Notes: generated by a model from the sequence alone, not told the origin. DNA of 64,000 nucleotides from Orenia metallireducens (GCF_003001995.1 NZ_PVNB01000005.1:1-64000), one strand, 5' to 3'; shown: positions 51,454 to 60,480, numbered from the stretch's first letter. Made by a program: numbers and translations.

Positions 51454-53463
51454 TTAAATTTCAACTGCTGTATCAAAACCACTATGAACTGCAGTATATA
51501 CATCACCAATCTCTTTTCCATCACCAATAACAAATACTTCAGTTGGAGGTACTAGATTTCTTAATTCATTTATTGTCTGCTTACGAGGCTTCATCCCTAC
51601 TGCTAATACAACTGTATCTGCTTCATATTCATTCTTGCGGAAGTTAGAATTGATTGTTTTAATACCAGTAGTAGTTATCTCTTCTACATTAGTGTTGGTT
51701 ACAATTTCTACATTATTTTCTTCAAGTAGAGATTGTAATGAAAATTTATTAATCAAAGCTGCCCCTCTAAATAGATCCTCAGGACCACACATATCAACAA
51801 TAGTTACATCTTTTCCTTGCTTAGCAAGATTTAAAGCAGACTCTGCACCTGTTAGTCCACCACCGATTACTATAACCTTCTCTCCAGCTTCTACTTTACC
51901 AGAATCTATATCTCCAACCCAGTGTACGTTATCATTATCTATACCAGAAATATTTGGAATAAATGGCTCTGCTCCAACAGCTAAAATTAATGCATCTGGA
52001 TTCTCTTTAGCAATTACTTCAGCAGTAGCTTCAGTATTTAATTTAATCTCAGCTCCACATTTTTGGGTTTGTCTAACTATCCAGTTTAAGAAGTTACTCA
52101 AATCTTCTTTAAATTCAAGGTCTGTTGCATGGTGTAAAGTACCACCAAGCTTATCTGATTTCTCAAAAAGAACGACCTCATGTCCACGCTCAACTGCTGT
52201 TAAAGCAGCTTGCATTCCGGCTGGACCTCCTCCGACAATTACTACTTTTTTCTGCTCATCAGCTTTAAGAACTCCTTCAGGATAATATGTTTCACGACCA
52301 TTGATAGGATTTACTGCACAGCGTGTCTTTTTAAAGAAGGCTGCACGTCCACAGCAAGTATTACAACGCAGACATGGTCTGATATCCTCTTCCTTGCCAT
52401 GAGCTGATTTTCTCATAAACTCTGGATCTGATACAAATGGTCTAGCCATCGCTACAAAATCAACTAGCCCTCTAGCTAATATCTCTTCTGCATTCTCTAA
52501 GTTCATAATTGAACCAACAGTGGCTACCTTTACACTATCTCCAACTGCTTTTTTGATCTTTTCTGCAAAATGAACATTATATTTGTAAGGTATATAATTA
52601 GGTTGAATCATATATTGAATTACAAATGGATTTGCTAGCATTCCAGCAGAAACATGAAGGATATCTATCTTATCCTCTATCAGCTTGACAAATTCGATTA
52701 CTTCTTCAACTTTCATTCCACCTTCAACAAGTTCATCAGCACTTATTCGATATTCAATAATAAAGTTCTCTCCTACTTTTTCTCTAACAGCATCAAGCAT
52801 CTCAATACAGAATCTAGCTCTATTTTCAAAGCTTCCTCCATATCTATCAGTTCTTCTATTCACATAAGAAGAAAGAAATTGAGCAGGCAACATTCCATGA
52901 GCTCCATGAATCATAATCATTTTAAAGCCACTATCTTTACATCTAGCAGCAGCATCAGCATAATCTTGAATAGTCTTATAAATTAACTCTCTACTCATCT
53001 CTTCAACTTCTCCAGGAGTTTCTCCCTTTAATTTTGCAAAGTATTCATCAATCTCAGCAGGAAGAGGAGTTGAACTTACTGGCTTAAGTCCTTTTTCAGC
53101 CAAAACCATAGAATTTGAAAAACGACCACCATGATTTAATTCAATCGAGATATTTGCTCCATATCTTTGAATCTCATCTGCTAACTCATCTAGCCCCATC
53201 TTGACATTATCATGACCTAAATTTAATTGACCTTCATGGTCCATAGCATGTTGCCAGTTGATTGCAGAATCTCCTATAGTTACACTAGCTGCTCCACCTT
53301 TAGCAATCGGTCGATAAAATTCAATTAATTCTTTGGTTACCCAACCTTCTGGAGTTGCTAAACACGGTACCATCGGTGCTGACTGAATTCTATTCTTAAA
53401 TTCAACACCCTTAATTGTAATTGGAGAAAATACATTTTTATATCTATCCATCGCTTTACTCAT
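51454..53463 (-). CDS. OYE/BaiCD-type NADH:flavin oxidoreductase (TetR-linked)
   Basis: 669 residues with the same three-part build as the gene at 44950: FMN barrel (FSPITIKGVEFKNRIQSAPMV, MIHGAHGMLPAQFLS), Fe-S motif CLRCNTCC...RCAVNP, then FAD (VVIVGGGPAGMQAAL) and NAD (VIVIGGGLTGAESALNL) sites. It probably reduces an unsaturated acid or steroid-like enone with NADH. The sequence differs clearly from the PadR-linked copy, especially the start of the barrel. A TetR-type operator lies in the short gap upstream. Good AGGAGG ribosome-binding site. Confidence 0.92.
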   Translation of the reverse strand: MSKAMDRYKNVFSPITIKGVEFKNRIQSAPMVPCLATPEGWVTKELIEFYRPIAKGGAASVTIGDSAINWQHAMDHEGQLNLGHDNVKMGLDELADEIQRYGANISIELNHGGRFSNSMVLAEKGLKPVSSTPLPAEIDEYFAKLKGETPGEVEEMSRELIYKTIQDYADAAARCKDSGFKMIMIHGAHGMLPAQFLSSYVNRRTDRYGGSFENRARFCIEMLDAVREKVGENFIIEYRISADELVEGGMKVEEVIEFVKLIEDKIDILHVSAGMLANPFVIQYMIQPNYIPYKYNVHFAEKIKKAVGDSVKVATVGSIMNLENAEEILARGLVDFVAMARPFVSDPEFMRKSAHGKEEDIRPCLRCNTCCGRAAFFKKTRCAVNPINGRETYYPEGVLKADEQKKVVIVGGGPAGMQAALTAVERGHEVVLFEKSDKLGGTLHHATDLEFKEDLSNFLNWIVRQTQKCGAEIKLNTEATAEVIAKENPDALILAVGAEPFIPNISGIDNDNVHWVGDIDSGKVEAGEKVIVIGGGLTGAESALNLAKQGKDVTIVDMCGPEDLFRGAALINKFSLQSLLEENNVEIVTNTNVEEITTTGIKTINSNFRKNEYEADTVVLAVGMKPRKQTINELRNLVPPTEVFVIGDGKEIGDVYTAVHSGFDTAVEI

Positions 53464-53505
53464 AACTTCATTCCTCCTAAATTATTTTTGATCACCCTTT
53501 GCTTT

Positions 53506-53527
53506 GTTTGTTGTTACTAACTAACAT
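53506..53527 (-). promoter_or_regulatory. half-degenerate TetR-type operator upstream of the OYE gene
   Basis: Minus strand ATGTTAGTTAGTAAC then AACAAAC: the left arm and centre match the perfect sites at 55149 and 55319; the right arm is weaker. Confidence 0.6.
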
Positions 53528-53544
53528 TGGATTTAAAATAAATC

Positions 53545-54045
53545 TTAAGCAAATAATTTCAAGACAAATCTTTGAAACTTATCAACACCTACACCCACAT
53601 ACCAAACTCCAACAATCATAGAAATCCCAACTTGAATTGGCATTGAGCCCATCTTTTCTAATCCTATTGGGGTTAGAATAGTTAGACCGATAGCCCATCC
53701 ACATAACCAAGCTGGTAAAAATACATACTTTCTCATCGGTTTTGCGATAAGAACAGCCATTCCACCTAGGATAAAAAGTGTAAAAAAGAGCTCTAAATTC
53801 TGGTTCCACTCTAATATTTTCATTATCTTCAGTGCTAATACTGACCAGATATCTCCACATAAAAAGCCAATTGTTATCTTCATAGCATCCTCAAGCTTAT
53901 TCCCATTTGCTACATAAATTCCAGCACAGATTAATGCTACAGCACCTGTTGCAACTCCAATATATGGAGATAAAACTGCCCAAATTGGTGGTAACAAAGC
54001 AATCCCTAAGGCTAGTGTTAATGTATTTTTAGTTCTTTCTTTCAC
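53545..54045 (-). CDS. DUF1097-like inner membrane protein
   Basis: 166 residues, five or six membrane helices covering nearly all of the protein (GIALLPPIWAVLSPYIGVATGAVALICAGIY and later GVWYVGVGVDKFQRF). The pattern resembles DUF1097 (YcdZ type), of unknown function. GTG start behind GGAGAG. It lies between the flavodoxin and OYE genes of the TetR cluster, so it may be an accessory transporter for the same substrate. Confidence 0.6.
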   Translation of the reverse strand: MKERTKNTLTLALGIALLPPIWAVLSPYIGVATGAVALICAGIYVANGNKLEDAMKITIGFLCGDIWSVLALKIMKILEWNQNLELFFTLFILGGMAVLIAKPMRKYVFLPAWLCGWAIGLTILTPIGLEKMGSMPIQVGISMIVGVWYVGVGVDKFQRFVLKLFA

Positions 54046-54086
54046 AATTTTACTCTCCTTTAAAGAATCAATCCTTATTTAATCTC

Positions 54087-55022
54087 TTATTTCTCTGGCA
54101 TAGTTGCTGAAATAAATTTTTTATAATTACTCATACGTCGCTTATATTCATCAGACATTAGCATTTTCTTAAATGTTTTTACAGTTTCATCGATATCTCC
54201 TGCATGTTCAAATTTACCAGATAAAGTATCATGGGCATGTTCTAACTGCTCTTCAGGAAAGTCAAATTTAACCTTACCATCTACAACCTTAATATCTCCT
54301 TTAATACCACATAAACAGCAGATTGCTTCTGTTGATTGATTGTCTAAGAAGAAGTTTCTACTATGACAGTGTGGGCAGATACCCTCTTCACCTAGATAAG
54401 CAGCATTTTCGATATCTTGAGCAGCTTTAGCAAGATTTACCCCTATTTGATGTGCTCTAGCAACTGTATCATCATTCATAACAGCATCAGTAGACCAAGG
54501 GAAGATATCGTTATCAATCACCTTCCAAGCTGGAGTTAACGCCTGCATTGCTGAATCACATTGCATCCTTGTTACCCAGTCAGAACCACCAAAGCCCATA
54601 TAAGAAACTACCTTGTCTTTTAAAATCCTTGGATCTGGAATCTTACCTCCGTTTTCTTTGGCGATTTTAGTAGCTATTACATTATTTCCCCTGTCCATTC
54701 TAGGTCCAAAACGGTCCGTGATTGTCTGAAAGATTCCAGGCACACCCTTCTCAAAGATAGGATTTGCAAAGATCACACCATCAGCATCTAACATCTTATC
54801 TAAAAGCCAATCAAAATCATCTTTTAAAGCACACATATTTCCTCTACCTGACATAAGTGCATTAACACAGGCAATACACCCAGTACAGTGTTCAATATCT
54901 AAATCAAGTAGGCGAATAAATTCAATATCTGCCCCCACTTCTTGTGCACCCATTAAGGCTTCTTTACACATAGCATCATTTTTTTGATTTTTTCTTCCAG
55001 CTGAAATACCTAAAATTTTCAT
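54087..55022 (-). CDS. flavodoxin-fold NAD(P)H reductase with zinc-ribbon tail
   Basis: About 311 residues from ATG 55022 behind AAGGAGAG. The N-terminal FMN-reductase/flavodoxin fold begins MKILGISAGRKNQKND, with CTGCIACVNALMSGRGN (ferredoxin-like cysteines) and DGVIFANPIFEKGVPG. Residues near 230-260 contain a CPHCHSRN...CCLCG knuckle, a rubredoxin or zinc-ribbon-like insert. It may deliver electrons to the OYE enzyme. First gene of the TetR-controlled operon, with the operator just upstream. Confidence 0.85.
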   Translation of the reverse strand: MKILGISAGRKNQKNDAMCKEALMGAQEVGADIEFIRLLDLDIEHCTGCIACVNALMSGRGNMCALKDDFDWLLDKMLDADGVIFANPIFEKGVPGIFQTITDRFGPRMDRGNNVIATKIAKENGGKIPDPRILKDKVVSYMGFGGSDWVTRMQCDSAMQALTPAWKVIDNDIFPWSTDAVMNDDTVARAHQIGVNLAKAAQDIENAAYLGEEGICPHCHSRNFFLDNQSTEAICCLCGIKGDIKVVDGKVKFDFPEEQLEHAHDTLSGKFEHAGDIDETVKTFKKMLMSDEYKRRMSNYKKFISATMPEK

Positions 55023-55126
55023 TTTTAATCTCTCCTTATATAATATTAATTTATTTAACCATAACATCATTCATAATAGCTTTATGTTTTATTACTACCT
55101 ATAGCCATTACTTTTTTAAGATTATG

Positions 55127-55172
55127 ATTATAAGCTTAGCTTTAATTTATGTTAGTTAGTAACAACTAACAT
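55127..55172 (-). promoter_or_regulatory. TetR-controlled promoter and operator
   Basis: Operator ATGTTAGTT-N6-AACTAACAT at 55149-55172. The minus-strand -35 CTAACA (55150-55155) lies in its arm and the -10 TATAAT is at 55127-55132 after a 17-bp spacer, so binding would block transcription of the flavodoxin operon. Confidence 0.75.
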
Positions 55173-55318
55173 TTTGTCTAAAATAAATTTATAATTAATT
55201 ATCAAAGATACTAGACTTTTATTAATCACCCTTTCTGTTTTATAAAATATTTAATTAATTTTTTGAGTGAAGTATTAACTAAAGGAGATTAGCTTTAATG
55301 CTTAATCATTTAGCATTT

Positions 55319-55342
55319 ATGTTAGTTATTGATAACTAACAT
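55319..55342 (-). promoter_or_regulatory. second TetR-type operator
   Basis: ATGTTAGTT-N6-AACTAACAT, identical in arms and spacing to the site at 55149, placed 20 bp after the tetR stop. Together with 55149 it frames a 146-bp stretch that could be looped. The rest of 55023-55361 shows no gene. Confidence 0.7.
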
Positions 55343-55361
55343 ATCATTTGAAATAAAACCT

Positions 55362-55937
55362 TTATGATTCAATTAGTGAATCAATATAATCTTTAATACA
55401 GTCCTCAAGACTAACTTCTTTTAACATCTCAGGTAAACAATTGATATTAAAGAATAAGCCAAAATTAGTTGACAGAAAATTAATTGTTAAAGCTTCTAAA
55501 TCTCTTTCCTGCTTAATTAGCCCTTTTTTCTGCATCGTTAAAAAATAGTTAACTAACTTCTCCTTTAACTTAAGAGGAAAGGTATCTAAAGGAGACTGCG
55601 GATTAGTAATCAATTCATCATTTTTTAATTCCATCAAGATTATCTTCTTATTATTTTCCATAGTTTCCTGATATAGCTGACTGATCTTTAACAGATCGTC
55701 TTTTAAATTATAAGTTAAATCATTCTCAAAAAATTCTTTGAATTTAGGAATATATACATATTCAGCAAAAGATTTATTGAATAAATTTAACTTGTTATTA
55801 AAGTGTCTAAAGACTGTCATCTCACTTACTTGAGCTTCATTAGCTATTTCCTTAATAGTAACAGAGTTATATCCTTTTTTAGAAAAAAGATTTATAGCTA
55901 CTTCCAAAATCACTTCATATGTATCTTTATTTGGCAC
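55362..55937 (-). CDS. TetR-family transcriptional regulator
   Basis: 191 residues. Helix-turn-helix near 20-50: FSKKGYNSVTIKEIANEAQVSEMTVFRHFNNK. The C-terminal ligand domain is unfamiliar. GTG start behind AAAGGAG. Immediately upstream of the cluster; palindromes with AACTAACAT arms occur at its own promoter and at the promoters downstream, so it probably represses the whole set until a ligand binds. Confidence 0.92.
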   Translation of the reverse strand: MPNKDTYEVILEVAINLFSKKGYNSVTIKEIANEAQVSEMTVFRHFNNKLNLFNKSFAEYVYIPKFKEFFENDLTYNLKDDLLKISQLYQETMENNKKIILMELKNDELITNPQSPLDTFPLKLKEKLVNYFLTMQKKGLIKQERDLEALTINFLSTNFGLFFNINCLPEMLKEVSLEDCIKDYIDSLIES

Positions 55938-55953
55938 TGTATATGCTCCTTTA

Positions 55954-55977
55954 TTATGTGTTATTATTCACTAACAT
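55954..55977 (-). promoter_or_regulatory. weak TetR-type operator upstream of tetR
   Basis: One arm reads CACTAACAT (8 of 9 match to AACTAACAT); the other is degenerate. It lies 17-40 bp before the tetR start, consistent with autoregulation. Confidence 0.45.
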
Positions 55978-56176
55978 TAACAGTCTAGCAAATATTATCG
56001 ATATTGTCAACTAGATCAATTAAATTAACAGCTAATGATTTAATTCCAAAGTAAATATCTAAGGCGTTAGAATACTTTTATTATTCTAATCGCCTACTTA
56101 TTATAAAAAATTTGAATCTCTGATATTTTACTAATAATCTCTTCCCTTCCCTGAATCTTTAATCTCTATCAACTCT

Positions 56177-56497
56177 TCAGGATAAGCGATCTTTTAACAA
56201 AAAGCCATCTACCTGCTCTAAGGAATCTAAAAATTCTTGGCTAAATCGATTAATCTCATCAGTTACATCCCTTTTAGTAGCTGGCTGGACTAATCTAATC
56301 TCGTCATCCTCTTTAACAAGCCTAATTGTCTCTCTTGGAACACCTAAACCTATCTCCACTTCAGGGCAGACTGGAATAAACTCTACATAGTCCTTGAGCT
56401 TCTTAACAAGGTCATCACTGATCATTACCCCATTATAACGGCACTTAGCAAACTCTAAACATCTACTGATAACTATAATCGGCTTTACAAACTCCAT
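56177..56497 (-). pseudogene. truncated DUF523 protein, likely remnant
   Basis: About 106 residues. The N-terminus (PIIVISRCLEFAKCRYNGVMISDDL, then VEFIPVCPEVEIGLGVPRETIRLV) is clearly DUF523/COG1683. Full-length relatives continue with LKSRSPSCG and often a DUF1722 domain (YbgA-type, about 320 residues). Here the frame ends at FLLKDRLS, exactly before that conserved Fe-S cysteine motif. I see no continuation in the following sequence. The photolyase gene nearby recalls the usual ybgA-phr linkage. It could still be expressed as a short protein. Confidence 0.65.
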
Positions 56498-56565
56498 AAT
56501 TACTCCCACTAACATAAAGTTATTGTAATCTGCTGTGGTAATAATATTATTAATATAATAGAAGA

Positions 56566-56996
56566 ATAAAGCGACACTTTTACTTCAGTTTATAGTTGAC
56601 AGTTAAGATCTTTAAAACCGAAGAAAATTTATGTTTGAGCGAAGCAAAAATTGAACTTAAATTTAGAGCTTAATTAAATTTTAAATAAAGAATATTATTA
56701 ACGATAATAATTAGTACTCTGATTGCTGAGTGAGTGGGCTCTGCCACGAAGAGTCTTGGTCTGTGGACTCGTAGGTATATTTTCTTCTTGATTGGGCTGG
56801 TTTTACTGGTCTTGTGCGAAAGGGAATTTCTCTATATTCCCTGTAGAGCCACGGAAGGTTCTATGAACCTGTAGGTTTGGTTACTTTTTCATCAAGGACG
56901 TCCCGTAGGAAGTAGTCTTGGGCTGAAAACGTAACCCGCCCTTAGGCAGAACCTAAAGTTTTGTCTACTTTTTAAAAAGTAAAATTGTCGCAATAT
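56566..56996. repeat. palindromic intergenic element, copy 7 (long)
   Basis: About 430 bp with ends AAAGCGACACTTTTAC and GTAAAATTGTCGCAATAT. Same core and orientation as copy 2, but enlarged by nested hairpins at 56744-56775 and 56849-56875 and a further short insert (CGTCCCGTAGGAAGTAG). It takes up most of 56498-57044. Confidence 0.75.
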
Positions 56997-57044
56997 GCCC
57001 ATTAACCATCACTTCATAAACTTAAAATCAACTTGTAAAATAAG

Positions 57045-58430
57045 TTATGCTAATTTCACATCTACGCCTTTAACTTGACATAATTGATTAATCTTATCTA
57101 TATATTTATCAATCTTAAACTTCCGCTTTAAACCATTGGCATTCATATATCTGACCTTACCAAAGATCTCCCGTTCAGTCCAAGCCCGATCATGCTTTCC
57201 AAAACACCAAGCTACCCCTGCAAAAGCATTGGGATCTCTACCATCAAGACTATACTTATTATTAAGATAAAGAGCTATCTGAAAAGCCTCTTCTGGACTT
57301 TGAGCCCATTCTAAAATCTTCTTACCCCAATACATCCTCATATAACCTTGCATCTTACCTGTCAAGACCATCTCCAGCTGAGCAGCATTCCAATAAATAT
57401 CATGAGTCAATCCCTGCTCAAACTCCTCTCTAGTATAAATATCTTCTCGCAGATCATCCTTGTGCTCATCTAAAGTCTGATAAGCCCAATCGGATAAGGT
57501 ATCCTTCAAGGAAGCATCATACTTTTGATTATAATAGACAAAATTGATACTTAATTCTCTTCTCACAATCAACTCCTCTAAAAACTCTTCCTTGCCTGGA
57601 CTAAGTATTTCATCCACCTCTAGAGCTAGATAAAGTGGAGAGATCTGTCCAAAATGGAGATAAAAGCTCAAATTAGAGGTATAGTCTAAAGTAGGGTCAT
57701 TTCGTAGCTCCCCATACTTGTCCAACTTATTCTCCACAAAATCTTCAAAATACTTAATTGCTTCGGTAGTTCCACCTTTAAATTCTTCTACTCTGCCAAC
57801 ACTATCATCAATATCTAAACTTTCAATAATCCTATCTATCTCGTTGATATCCAAAGGCTCTAAGTCAAAATCTAAAGAAGAGATATCTACACTCCTTGTT
57901 TCTAAAGGAACTAAGTACTTATCTAACTGACGATGTATCTTCTTTCTAATAGTATAAGCTGCATACTCTTCCTTATTTGAAGCTTCTTCAACAGGTATAA
58001 TTATATTACTCTCTACCTCTATCAAAGGGCAATTAATATTCTCTGCTACTATCTGCCTCCACCTTCTCTCTATTCTCAGATAACCCTTATCTACTATCAC
58101 CAATGATGCATCTTGAGCTAATTTCTGTACTCCTAACTCTGGGCTCTCCTTTCTGAGAATAAACTTAATTTGCCGTTTAACTAAGTTCTCTGCCACCTCT
58201 TGTAGCCCTTCTAGCATAAAATAATAATGGCGGAGATTTGCTTCAGGAAAGTTATCGGTTAGACCAAAAAAGACTAGCAATGGTTGTTTAAGTTCATTGG
58301 CTTTATCTATTGCAAACTCCAAAGCATGGTTATATTCAGTCCGTTGCGAAGCCTGCATCCAATACAGAATATAATCCCCTTTTTGAACTGAATTATTATT
58401 CAAATCTTTAAATCTACTCTGCTGTATCAA
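57045..58430 (-). CDS. phr: class II CPD photolyase
   Basis: 461 residues. Class II deoxyribodipyrimidine photolyase: N-terminal DNA_photolyase domain (GDYILYWMQASQRTEYNHAL) and C-terminal FAD domain with MQGYMRMYWGKKILEWA, LNNKYSLDGRDPNAFAGV and WCFGKHDRAWTEREIFGK. It splits cyclobutane pyrimidine dimers with blue light. The start is TTG behind GGAGGGG. Light exposure fits a surface brine habitat, though that is speculation. Confidence 0.95.
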   Translation of the reverse strand: MIQQSRFKDLNNNSVQKGDYILYWMQASQRTEYNHALEFAIDKANELKQPLLVFFGLTDNFPEANLRHYYFMLEGLQEVAENLVKRQIKFILRKESPELGVQKLAQDASLVIVDKGYLRIERRWRQIVAENINCPLIEVESNIIIPVEEASNKEEYAAYTIRKKIHRQLDKYLVPLETRSVDISSLDFDLEPLDINEIDRIIESLDIDDSVGRVEEFKGGTTEAIKYFEDFVENKLDKYGELRNDPTLDYTSNLSFYLHFGQISPLYLALEVDEILSPGKEEFLEELIVRRELSINFVYYNQKYDASLKDTLSDWAYQTLDEHKDDLREDIYTREEFEQGLTHDIYWNAAQLEMVLTGKMQGYMRMYWGKKILEWAQSPEEAFQIALYLNNKYSLDGRDPNAFAGVAWCFGKHDRAWTEREIFGKVRYMNANGLKRKFKIDKYIDKINQLCQVKGVDVKLA

Positions 58431-58535
58431 CCTAGTCCCCTCCCGTCTTACTTGAATTATATCAATAATAATTACTATTAATAAAATACGATAAAACTAT
58501 ACTAATACCTTTATTAAAAATGATAAAACAGATAG

Positions 58536-58612
58536 ATAATGCAACACTTTTTTCTTTGGTAGTTAGGTAGTTTAGGGTGGTTTACACGAAGAGTCTTTTT
58601 TAGACTGGTAGG
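58536..58612. repeat. solo end of the palindromic element with nested hairpin
   Basis: ATAATGCAACACTTTTT (58536) matches the left end of the family; a nested hairpin ACACGAAGAGTC...GACTGGTAGG follows (58584-58612). No right end is found. The rest of 58431-58811 contains inverted TAGGTAGTTAG-like segments and the next promoter. Confidence 0.5.
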
Positions 58613-58706
58613 AGGTAGTTAGCTTTAATCTAACTATCTATCTACCTAATACTTAAACTGTCTAAATCTACTCCATTCGTACTAGTTAAATTACAACCTT
58701 ATTATC

Positions 58707-58735
58707 TTCAAAGTATTAATAAAATAACATATAAT
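58707..58735 (+). promoter_or_regulatory. promoter of the two-component operon
   Basis: TTCAAA (58707-58712), 17-bp spacer, TATAAT (58730-58735), 76 bp before the start codon. Confidence 0.55.
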
Positions 58736-58811
58736 ATCTAGTATAGATACAAGGACTTCCTTAAATTAATGAGAAGATAAATATTAAAACAACTACAAAG
58801 GAGAATGTATA

Positions 58812-59441
58812 ATGATTAAAGTCTATTTAGTCGATGATCATCCTTTTGTACTACAAGGATTAAAGGCTTTTTTAAGTACCCATGAAGAGATAGATATAGT
58901 TGGAGAAGCAAGCACTGGGAAGGATGCTTTAACAGATATCAAAAGGAAGAACCCTGAGATAGCCATTGTTGATTTACACCTTCCTGATATGACAGGAGTT
59001 AAACTAACCCAAGAAATCCTAAGTACTATTCCCTGTATACAGATAATAGTACTCTCTAGCTTCTGTGAGGATGATGAGGTTATAGCTGCAATCGATGCTG
59101 GAGCCTTGAGTTATCTGATGAAGGATTCACCACCTCAAAAGCTGATAGAAGCAATTTTTGCTGCTAAAGAGGGAGAACCTGTACTCCATCCCCGAATCGC
59201 AAAAAAATTAATGAAAAGAGTCACTAAAAAGAAAGCACTAATAGAACCCCTTACCTCTAGAGAGAAGGATGTGCTATTACACTTAAGCAAGGGGAAATCA
59301 AATAAAGCAATCGGTAAAGCATTATTCATCTCTGACAAGACTGTTAAAACTCATGTGAGTAATATATTAAGAAAACTAAATGTCAAAGATAGAACTCAAG
59401 CTGCTATAAAGGCGATTGAAGAAAATTTAATCAGGAGGTGA
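58812..59441 (+). CDS. NarL/FixJ-family response regulator
   Basis: 209 residues. Receiver domain with acidic pair VDDHP (Asp8, Asp9), phosphoacceptor Asp54 in IVDLHLPDM and Lys in MKDSPPQKL. The C-terminal LuxR-type helix-turn-helix has LTSREKDVLLHLSKGKSNKAIGK and SDKTVKTHVSNILRKL. The histidine kinase gene starts 4 bp later, so the two form one operon. Targets unknown. Confidence 0.95.
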   Translation: MIKVYLVDDHPFVLQGLKAFLSTHEEIDIVGEASTGKDALTDIKRKNPEIAIVDLHLPDMTGVKLTQEILSTIPCIQIIVLSSFCEDDEVIAAIDAGALSYLMKDSPPQKLIEAIFAAKEGEPVLHPRIAKKLMKRVTKKKALIEPLTSREKDVLLHLSKGKSNKAIGKALFISDKTVKTHVSNILRKLNVKDRTQAAIKAIEENLIRR

Positions 59442-59445
59442 TAAT

Positions 59446-60480
59446 ATGTGCAAAGGTAATTTTGTCACAATGTTAAAAACAGCTAAAAAATCAAGCTTGA
59501 TTGGAATTGGTATATCTTTGACCTTTATGCTAGTAATTAATGGTCCCATGATAACCCCCTATCTTGTAATAGGATTTATAATTTTTGGGATTATTGTAGG
59601 CTTTTTTATCTCCTTAGCTAATAATTTAATACATCGATTATTATTTTTAGGTGAAAATAATAACCTGATTCTTCAATTAATAATATCATATATTATCTCA
59701 TTTATAGTCTTTTATATTATCGCTTTACCCTTTGCTTATATTGGTAGTTTTTCTAAAGTAACATTATTATATGCTTCTTTAGCCACTGGACTAGCCTCAA
59801 TGATGATCAGTCTCTTTTTTATGACCCTTGGCGAAAAAGAGGAACGAATAAAACTAGAACAAGATAATAAAGAATTAGCTATCATTGAAGAGCGCAATCG
59901 TATTGCTCGTGAACTCCATGATTCCGTCTCACAAAATCTATTTGGTATCAATCTCAATCTCAATACCCTAAACTATCTATTAGAGCATAATCCAGAGAAA
60001 TCACAGGAGATGATTAAGCACTTACAAGAGATGGTACAAGAAGTACAAACAGAGATGAGATTGATGATTTATGGACTAAAGCCTTTAGATTTGACTGAAA
60101 GAGAATTCTTAGAAGCAATAGAGAATTTGATCTCTTTATTTAAAAGAAGATACAACCTAACTATCTTATTTTCAGTTATTGGAGATACAAACTTTATCAA
60201 TAATAAAGTACAGTTGACCTTATATAGAGTATTGCAAGAATCATTAAATAATATTGTTAAGCACGCTCAAGCAGATAAAATCGAAATCTCTTTAGAGATT
60301 AAAGAAGATAAGATCCAATTATCTATTCAAGACAATGGCAGGGGATTTAACCTCCAAGAAGTAGATAAAGACAAGAGCTTTGGCTTAGAAGGGATGAAAG
60401 AACGAATTAAATATATTAATGGTAGCTTAGCTATTGAATCAACCATAGGAGAAGGAACTATTATTAAAGCCATAATTTAA
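59446..60480 (+). CDS. sensor histidine kinase (HisKA_3 type)
   Basis: 344 residues. About four membrane helices within 15-130 with short external loops, so it senses at or in the membrane, like LiaS/VraS-type kinases. The dimerisation helix has the phospho-His in RNRIARELHDSVSQN (His158). The ATP-binding domain shows the N box ESLNNIVKHAQA, DNGRGFN and GLEGMKERI. Partner of the response regulator upstream. No LiaF homologue is adjacent. Confidence 0.93.
   Translation: MCKGNFVTMLKTAKKSSLIGIGISLTFMLVINGPMITPYLVIGFIIFGIIVGFFISLANNLIHRLLFLGENNNLILQLIISYIISFIVFYIIALPFAYIGSFSKVTLLYASLATGLASMMISLFFMTLGEKEERIKLEQDNKELAIIEERNRIARELHDSVSQNLFGINLNLNTLNYLLEHNPEKSQEMIKHLQEMVQEVQTEMRLMIYGLKPLDLTEREFLEAIENLISLFKRRYNLTILFSVIGDTNFINNKVQLTLYRVLQESLNNIVKHAQADKIEISLEIKEDKIQLSIQDNGRGFNLQEVDKDKSFGLEGMKERIKYINGSLAIESTIGEGTIIKAII

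Noticed and set aside
51635-52285. 216-codon open frame on the plus strand
   Set aside because: Antisense to the OYE-type reductase; composition follows the complementary codons of that gene.
53582-53860. 92-codon open frame in another minus-strand frame
   Set aside because: Out-of-frame shadow inside the DUF1097-like gene; Cys/Trp-rich and without family features.
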